In this document: one piece after another, positions 56,013 through 64,000 of the stretch | How positions within the stretch are numbered: position 1 is the first letter of the stretch | Layout: every line of letters starts with the position of its first letter | Assembly: GCA_030761205.1 (NCBI GenBank) | Contig: JAULJL010000005.1 | Location: 12,193,501 to 12,257,500 of the forward strand | Length of the DNA stretch: 64,000 nucleotides | Origin: Fremontodendron californicum | Taxonomy: Eukaryota; Streptophyta; Magnoliopsida; Malvales; Malvaceae | Direction: 5' to 3' | The notes under the pieces: generated by a model | What the model saw: the letters and a program-made list of their open reading frames with translations, nothing else | Told to the model about the DNA's origin: nothing | Databases searched by the model: none | Made by a program: the position numbers and the translations under genes

Positions 56013-59000
56013 TGTAGATACCTAATTTTGTTCGGACCCCTAAATCAGGTACGTTTTCTTCCTAAATTGATGTTTCAGATTGCTAAAAGGCTTTTCTCAT
56101 CCTGCAAGTGGTACTCCGAGACTTAGTCTAAGAAAGCAGACAAAAAAAAAAGTCAAACTCAAAAAAGTCAACCCCAAAAAAGTCAACCCACTTTCAAAAA
56201 ATCAAGATTGAGGTTTAATTGAAAAATGATGAAAGAATTTTGATAATCCAAGGTCTACATTGAAAGATATGGAGATCGGAAGTTGGGTTATGAAATCTAG
56301 TTCGAGAAATTTGGAGAAAAGTGCTTAAACGATCAAATTGGTCAAAATTGAAGGTTCCAAATGAAAGATAAGTATTGAATACGGGTAATGGAGAAGCCAC
56401 TTGGAAGAAAAACTGATAGAAAAGTCAATTTGGAAGAAAATCGAGAATTAGGGTTTTTTGGTGGATTTCGGTGAAATTTGGAAGAATTACAGAAATGGCC
56501 CGATTCGGTAGATCTAAAGCCTTTAATTGATGAGAAATGATTAAAAAAGGATAGACCCAAGGCTCAGATTGAAGAAAATCTGAAAATCGGACTTGTTTTG
56601 AGTAAAACCGAGTTTCGGAGGCAAAATGACAAAATTGGAAAATATGGGAAAAATAGCAAATGAACTCCAAAAATTTTGAAAATTTGCAAATCACATTTTT
56701 AAATTATTTGGAAGAGATTGGCTAAATAAAATCTTGATTCGGAGTTCGTTTGCAAAATGGCCAAATCCCGGGTCCCCTATGCAATAATTCAAGCAGATAA
56801 ATCCCGAAAAAAATAGCAAATGAGCTCCAAAAACTATGAAAACTTCCAGATCATATTTTTAAATTATTTGGAAAAGATTGGTGAAGAAAAATCTGGATTC
56901 GGAGCTTGTTTAAAAAATGGTAAAGTTCGGGTCCATAAAAGGGGTGATTTTGGAAATAAATATGAAATAAATAGCAAATGGACTCGAAAATTTTTGAAAA
57001 CTTCTAGAATTCAATTTTTTTATTAAAAAAAGAAAGTTTGAATTTGGAGTCCGTTTGCTATTTATTTAGGTTCGGGGGGCAAAAAGGTCATTTCACTGAA
57101 GAAACCAAAAAGGGCAAATTTGTAATTGAGAAAAATATGAAAGAAGAAGGAATTGCAAGGATTTTTCTTCCCTTGGTCAGCCAGCATAGAGGAGAAGAAG
57201 GAAGCTTGACCAATTTATTTCCCTAGTCACTATCAAGCCACATGTTACCACTAACACCTTACAAATGGTCCCCGTTCATCCAATGGCTTAGGTGCCTTAT
57301 AGGAAAGTTGAATGCACCATCCAATGGACAAGTTTAAATGCCAAGATGACATTTTTATTTGTCATGAAAGAACCCTCATCTAATGGACAAGAATGGAAGA
57401 AAAACGATGAGCACAATTCATCCAAAGGTGAGCATTCATTCGGTCAAGCAAGATAGTGCATGGGATTGTCTCTTTTCATCCAATGTCTTACGCCATCTAC
57501 AAGGGCTGAGTACATATGTTGAAGGCTGGAATTAATCTAAAAGATGTCATTTTTATGTTGTCCTCATCCAATGACCATGAATAGAAGAGCACAACTCATC
57601 CAAGGGTAGGCACTCAAGATGGCAAGCAAGGGAGTGCATGGGATTGGTCCTCTTTTGCATCTAAGGGCTGAGGTTACTACAAGGGCTGAGTACACATCTT
57701 AAGGGCTGCTATCAATTGGCAAGATGACATTTTTATGTTGTCATCAAAATATCTTAATCTAAGGGCCAAGATTGGAGGAAAAAAAATGCAAATTCCATCC
57801 AATGGTGGAGAGGCCATTCGGCCAAGACTAAGGGAGGGGGGTTGATTTCATTTTTTCGTAGGTTTATTGGCTTAAGTCAGTAGCTAATTTAGCGAAGAAA
57901 AAGGTTTTGAAAGAAAGAAAAAAAGGTTTTCAATAAAGAGCTTAAAGGTAGTCATCTCAACCAAGCTCTAGCATAGCTTTCTTCTTGTTTTCCATGGTGT
58001 TTTTTTTTTTTTTTTTTATTTTCTATTTTGTTTTCCTACTACATTTTTCATAGAAATAAAGTTTTTTAATGTTTACTTAAGTTTTCATTTCTTCTTCTTC
58101 ATCAAAATGGTGGAAAACAATTTTTTTTTTTACATGGTTTTATGCTTGGCCGAATATGGCATGTTTGCTTGCCTTGGTTTTCTTTTTCTTTCTTCCTTGC
58201 ATGTTGTTGTGAAAAATGATTTTTAGAAGGTTTTTTAGAGTATTTTATATTCTGATTTTTTACAAAAAGATGAAGCAAAATAGTTGAAATGGCTACATGA
58301 TCTTGGCAAGACCAAGTGACCATGGTTAGGGGAGAGGCTATGCCCATTTTTACCTACCATGAAGCTCACCTTAATTTTTTTTTTTGTTTAACATGGTTTA
58401 TTTTTTGTTTTTTGTTTTTAGATGGAAAGGCTTCATGATCTTGGCAAGACCAAGTGATTATGGTTAGGTGAGAGGCTATGCCCATTTGGTACCAACCATG
58501 GAGCTTAACTTTCCTTATTTTATTGACTAGTTTTGCTTGTTATTTTCTTTGCATGGCTATGTTTAATTTTTTATATGTTCTTTACATTATTTTCTATGTT
58601 ATATTTGTTTCCATATGTCATTTCCATGCTTGATATTGTGTCCTTGAAGATTCGGCCATTGTGTCATATGCTCATATTGTGCATTCTTTTTTATGTATCA
58701 TGTCTTATATTATAAATATGTTTGCATTTTTCATATATTGTTATATGGTCATTCAGCTACTCCATGTTAGCATGCATTCCATGTGCATTTTCATCTTGCT
58801 TCTTGGCTTGTTTGCATCTCCATGCCATGAGTTAGCATATCTTGATATTTAGTATGCCTTGCATGTGCATTTTCATTTTGCTTCTTGACTTGTTTGCATC
58901 TCCATGCCATGAGCTTGTACATTTTGATTTTAGTATGCCATATGCTTGTGAAAATGCTATGATAAAATGCAATCATTTGGGGCATATGACTATTCGGCTA

Positions 59001-61345
59001 TTCCATTTAGTATGCCTTACATGTGTTTGTTTTCATCTTGCTTCTTGACTTGTTTGCATCTCCATGCCATGAGCTTGTGCATTTTGATTTTAGTATGTCA
59101 TATGCTTGTGAAAATGTCATGACATTATGCATCTTAACATGATTTGTCATATATTTGTGTCATTTACTAGATAGGATTGCATTAGAGTCTCATGTGACCA
59201 TTCGGCCTCTTCATGCATTCCTTGCCTTGTCATGCATTTGTATTTTGTTTAGGTAACATGCTTTGCATTATCATATCTTGAAGTTGTGTATTATTTGCTG
59301 TTTGTTCCAGCATGAGCATTAGTTTCATTGGTCATTGTATGTTCATAGTATTGCTATGCATGTTCATTACATTGTAGGTCTAGGCCATATTGGTATTGCC
59401 ATGCATATTGGGTCTTAAATCATATTGGTATTGCCATGCATTGCTATGCTACTTAGGTCTTAGGTTACATTAGCATTTTCTTGCATATTCATAACATATT
59501 AGGTCCAAGTCATATTTGCATTATCAAGCATTGCATGCATATTAAGTTAGGATAGCATTTATTGCCATGCAAACTCATACTAGGCATTTAAATTATCTTG
59601 AATTGTCATGCATTTCCTTTACCATTTAGGCTTTAGACCATGCATTTCATACATTTCATTTACTGTATGTTCATGCATTCCATGCCATTTCCACATGATT
59701 TATGACTTAGGCCAATCAATGGCTCAAAGTCACGCTCTCTTGAGCATACTTGTGGAAAATTAAGGAATTGTCAAATTGATTATTCTATCTTTGTAAATTT
59801 TTTTTACTTAGCCAATTTTTTTCCAAGGTTTTTAAATGTTTTAGCTATTGTCCTTAGGTCTTTAGGATGATCTCCAACAATTATTACTTTGATTTTTGAA
59901 TGACTTTATCAAAGGCAAAAAATGTGTTTTGACAAAACAGTTTTTTTTCACCCAGTAATCGAACTTCTTTGATTTTTCTGGGTAGTCATCTTTGATCAAA
60001 AAATTAAGCCAACTTTTTATCGTGTAGTTTTACATGTTTTGAGTCTCCAATACTTTTTTTAGATTTTTTTGAATTTTTAAAAATAGGCAAAGAAATCATG
60101 TGTCAAAACCGGTCAGTAGAGGCAGATTTGAAATCAAAGGAGAAATAATGGTTGAATTTGGCTAAGGCATTTAGAGGGGGTTGGTTAGAAGCTTTAGATA
60201 CTGTCTTAGGGTAGTTTCTAAGCCTTTTTAAACATTAAAAATTATTTTATAAATCTCGGGTTAAGGGTGGTGAAGTTCGGGATTTTAAACTTAGGAAATT
60301 AGAGCCATTTTAAAAGGGTTTGGTAGGGTTTTAATCTTCATTCAAGTTTTTCTTCTAAATTGTATTCAAACAATCACAAAGTTTTGTTTTTTTTTTTAGA
60401 AAATCTAATTTGACATATTTTCCTAAGGTAGCCGGATATCTTTTTAGATATATGGATTTCTTTGTTCAGAGGAAAAAATACATTTTCATGCATTGCATTT
60501 TTCATGTTCATGCATTTTATTTAAATGTGTGATTTTTGCTATGATATTTTCCATGGTATTATTATTATTATTTTGATTTACATTTTACGATCTTATATTG
60601 TTTTCCATATGATTTTGAATGTTTCATGATATCCCATATTTTTTATTTAGTCATTTATTTTTGTCACATTATTTAGCATATACTATGTTCATGCATTTTT
60701 ATTTTATTTTCATGCATATTTTATGATAGCATAATTTTATGTTTCATGTCATTTAGATCATATTCCATGTCATTTAGGTTATTTTATTTATAATATGCCA
60801 TGTCATTTAAAATATGCCATATCATTTAAAATTGCCATGTCATTTAAATTATTTTATCTCATGTAGAATATACCATGATACTTAGGATTTTTCATTTCAT
60901 CTAGAGTATACTATACCATTTAAATTATGTCATATTATTTAGGTTGCATTATATTATCTAGACTTTACTATGTCATTTTATTTATGTCATGCATGTTCAT
61001 GTTCATTTTTTTTTAATATTTTGAAAAAGATAATGATTTTCAATAAAAATAAAGATACTCCCGAGTTAAAATAATTCACGAGTTCTCTACCAGATTTGCT
61101 AGAGGGGATATCATCAATTATCATTAATAAAGGAATATCTTTCTTTCAAAAAACGAGAATGATTCGGAAAGTTTTCCAAATAAATAAAAATTCCTATATT
61201 TTGTTGATTTTGTCGGAGAATATAGGGAAATTTTGAATTAATAAATCCGGATCATTTTCAATTAAAAATGGAATTATTTTTCTTAAAATTGGGAATTAAG
61301 TTGAAATACTAAATTAAAAACCAACTTTTTACCGAGATTTGAGAT
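56013..61345 (+). repeat. 3' LTR, over 5.3 kb, interrupted
   Basis: It starts TGTAGATACCTAATTTTG. The first 1.5 kb match 1983-3515 closely. It continues through repeats at 58297-58485 (ATCTTGGCAAGACCAAGTGA twice) and 58790-59110 (CATCTTGCTTCTTG three times) and an AT-rich form of the ATGTCATTTA array (60730-61000). It stops at ACCGAGATTTGAGAT, exactly where the opposite-oriented LTR begins. Compared with 48113, about 350 bases of its 3' end are missing and may lie beyond the window. Confidence 0.82.
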
Positions 61346-64000
61346 TGTCGCAACCTAAAAAAATATTAACAACGTCTCATCGCAAGACTTTATTCTTCGT
61401 TTTCCTTAGGCGTGACATTTAAAAAAACGAGGAGAAGTCGACTTAATTCCTCTAAAAAATGAAGGTGTCGATACGTGATCCCAGATCGCGAGGAACCGTT
61501 CGAGTGAGGGGAAATAGAAGTAGAGGAAAAGACGACTTAATTCCTCTAGAAATAATAAAAGGTCGAGGGTATGAAAACGGCCTCGTAAAAAGACATGGAG
61601 TCGCCACCAATCTTTTTTAGCTAGGTGTGATCGACCACCTATTAAAATCGATTTGTAAAACATTTTAAAATTAATTAAAACATTTTTTTTAGAACCAATT
61701 TCAGGTCTGCGTTATAAACCAGAGAAATCAAAGAAGTGGGTTCGGGAGTCGGTTACGTGCGGGGAAGGATTAGAACCCCCGCAACGCCCGTATAAACAGG
61801 TACCTTATTAATCGTGTGTTATCCCAAGTCTCGGTAGAAAGATGGTTTTTAATTTAGTATTTCAAGTTAATTCCGAATTTTAAGAAAAATAATTCCATTT
61901 TTAATTGAAAATGATCTGGAATTTATTAATTCAAAATTTTCTTATATTCCCCGACAAAATCGGCAAAATATAGAAAGTTTTATTCATTTGGAAAACTTTC
62001 CGAATCATTCTCGTTTTTTGAAAGAAAGATATTCCTATATTAATGATAATTGATGATATTCCCTCCAGCAAACCCGGTAGAGAACTCATGAATTATTTTA
62101 ACTCGGGAATATCTTTATTTTTTATTGAAAATCATTATCTTTTTCAAAACATTTTAAAAAATATGAATATGGACATGTATGACATAAATAAAATGACATG
62201 GCAAATCTAGATAATATAATGCAACCTAAATGACATGACATAATTCAAATGACATAGTATATTCTAGGTAAAATATAAAAAATCCTAAGTATCATGGTAT
62301 ATTCTAAATGAGATAAAATGATTTATATGACATGGCAATTCTAAATGATATGGCATATTTTAAATGACATGGCATGTTATAAATGAAATAACCTAAATGA
62401 CATGGAATATGATCTAAATGACAAGAGATGACATGGAATTAAAATAATACTAACATATAATATGCATGAAAATACTAATAAAAATAATAATGTATGAACA
62501 TAGTATATGCTAAACAATGTGACAAAAATAACTAAATAACAAAAAAACATAGGATATCATGAAACATTAAAAAAATCACATGGAAAACAAATTTTAGAAC
62601 ATAAAATGTGAATTAAAATAATAATAATATCATCGAAAATATCATAGCAAAAACCATACATTTAAATAAAATGCTTGAACATGAAAAATGCAATGCATGA
62701 AAATGTATTTTTTCATTTAATTAAAGAAATTCGTATATCTAAAAGATATCCGGCTACCTTAGGAAAATATGTCAAATTATATTTTTGAGAAAAACGAAAC
62801 TTTGTGATTGTTTGAAAATAATTTAGAAGAAAATTTTGAATAAAAATTAAAACCCTCAACAAACCCTTTTAAAATGGCTCTAATTTCCTAAGTTAAAAAT
62901 CCCAGACTTAACTAACCTTAACCCGAGATTTATAAAATCATTTTCAATGTCTAAAAAGGCTTAGAAACTACCCTAAGACAGTAGCTAAAACTTCTACCCA
63001 ACCCCCTCTAAATGCCTTAGCCAAATTCTACCCTTATTCCTCTTTTGATTTCAAATCTACCTCTATTGTCCGGTTTTTCCACACGATTTTTTAGCTTATT
63101 TTTAAAAATTCTAAAAATTATAAAACAAAATACTGGAGACTCAGAACATGTAAATATACACGATAAAAAATTGGCTTAATTTTATGATTAAAGATGACTG
63201 CCCAGAAAAATTGGAGATGTTCGAGTACTGGATGAAAAAAAACTGTTTGTCAAAACACAATTTTTGCCTTCGATAAATTCATTCAAAAACCAAAGTTGAA
63301 ATTATTGGAAATAATCCTTAAGACTTAAGGAAAGTAGCTAAACATTTTAAAAACCTTGAACAAAATTGGCTAAGTAAAAAAAAAATCACAAAGGTAGAAT
63401 GATTAATTTGACAATTCCTTAATTTTCCACAAGTATGCTCTAGAGAGCATGACTTTGAGCCATTAATTGGCCTAAGTCACAATTCAAGTGGCAATGAAAT
63501 GGAATGCATGAACATACAGAAAATGAAATGTATGAAATGCATGGTCTAAAGGTCTAAATGGTAAAGGAAATGCATGACAATTCATGGCAACCTAAATGCC
63601 TAGCATGAATTTGCATGGCAATAAATGCTAGCCTAACTCTATATGCATGCAATGCTTGATAATGTAAATGTGACTAAGACCTAATATGTCATAAATACGC
63701 ATGAAAATGAGTGTGACCTAAGACCTAAATAGCATATTAATGCATGACAATACCAATGTGATTTAGGACTCAATATGCATGGCAATACCAATATGACCTA
63801 GACCTAAAATGTAGTGAGCATGCATAGCAATATTATGAACATATAATGACTCATGAAATTAATGTAAATGCTGGAACAAACAGTAGCTAATACACAATTT
63901 CAAGATATGATAATGCAAAGCATGTTACCTAAACAATATGCAAATGCATGACAAGGCAAGGGATGCATGAAGAGGCCAAATGATCACATGAGACTCTAAT
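61346..64000 (-). mobile_element. Opposite-strand Ogre/Tat-type LTR, running off the window
   Basis: The reverse complement ends GGTTGCGACA at 61346, and 61640-64000 is the reverse complement of about 59150-61340 with good identity, giving a 2.3-kb inverted repeat around a short centre. Its terminal 290 bases hold two copies of AGAGGAATTAAGTCG(T/A)CTT. It must belong to another element inserted into the 3' LTR at left. Confidence 0.85.

Larger units (their letters stand above)
43314..61345 (+). mobile_element. Gag-only Ogre/Tat-type giant-LTR element (about 18 kb, possibly mosaic)
   Basis: 5' LTR 43314-48482, PBS 48486-48503, long leader with a 93-bp minisatellite, decayed gag 51054-52616, non-coding middle, minisatellite-rich 3' region, and a 3' LTR starting at 56013 and interrupted at 61345. 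No protease, RT, RNase H or integrase is recognisable between gag and the 3' LTR. LTRs above 5 kb, the TGTAGACACC start and the GGCGACTCC-type PBS are Ogre/Tat features. The two LTRs share layout but are much more different from each other than the LTRs at 1983 and 56013 are. The unit may therefore be a recombinant of two elements. Confidence 0.65.

Noticed and set aside
1983..61345. LTRs at 1983 and 56013 as the two ends of one element
   Set aside because: Both are preceded by homologous 3' internal sequence, so both are 3' LTRs of separate insertions.

Overview
The window looks like plant nuclear DNA, most likely from a eudicot with a large, repeat-rich genome. It is AT-rich, has GT-AG introns, and most of it is transposable-element DNA in several nested layers: long-LTR Ty3/gypsy elements of Ogre/Tat type, Athila-type elements, MITEs, a gene-carrying CACTA element and a Helitron-like insertion. 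I cannot name the species. Only two ordinary host genes can be supported: an inverted pair of 23-kDa jasmonate-induced-protein-like (JIP-23-like) genes at 26.3 kb (+) and 34.9 kb (-). Each has two exons, and the exon sizes match.

Layout. 1-3515: 3' end of a long-LTR Ty3/gypsy element (3' internal minisatellites, polypurine tract, truncated LTR). 3819-14316: a GC-patterned MITE split by a complete, very young Athila-type element (4239-14208, LTRs almost identical, TSD CTCGA). This element has one long gag-protease ORF in which RT, RNase H and the integrase core are missing without breaking the frame. In place of an env gene it carries two unusual ORFs: a small basic C4 zinc-finger protein that resembles carlavirus nucleic-acid-binding proteins, and an intronless LOG-like cytokinin-activating enzyme. 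14775-16234: a CACTA element carrying a metacaspase exon. 16235-17425 and 28720-31683: a segmental duplication whose two copies act as each other's empty sites for a 512-bp MITE and an 875-bp Helitron-like insertion. 17535-21357: a solo LTR with TSD TTAAA, whose empty site survives at about 25.75 kb. 21.4-25.3 kb: AT-rich intergenic DNA with MITEs and a tandem pair of double hairpins.

26-35 kb: the JIP-23-like gene pair and duplicated flanking blocks. 35-37.8 kb: AT-rich sequence with a purine tract. 37.8-40.5 kb: a small non-autonomous Athila-like element with a gag pseudogene. 40.5-42.7 kb: a scrambled junction of an inverted LTR fragment, a forward LTR start holding a Tourist-like MITE, and a second copy of a block from 27.6-28.4 kb. 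43314-61345: a gag-only Ogre/Tat-type element with LTRs over 5 kb, a tRNA-type PBS, a 93-bp minisatellite in its leader, a gag pseudogene and no recognisable pol. Its two LTRs look like different subfamilies. 61346-64000: a second long LTR in opposite orientation, inserted into the first and running off the window.

The most interesting unit is the 10-kb Athila-type element. It is young, structurally intact and keeps three open reading frames, yet lacks its own reverse transcriptase and integrase core. If it is expressed, it would depend on helper elements for mobility while carrying a possible cytokinin-activating enzyme and a virus-like C4 protein.
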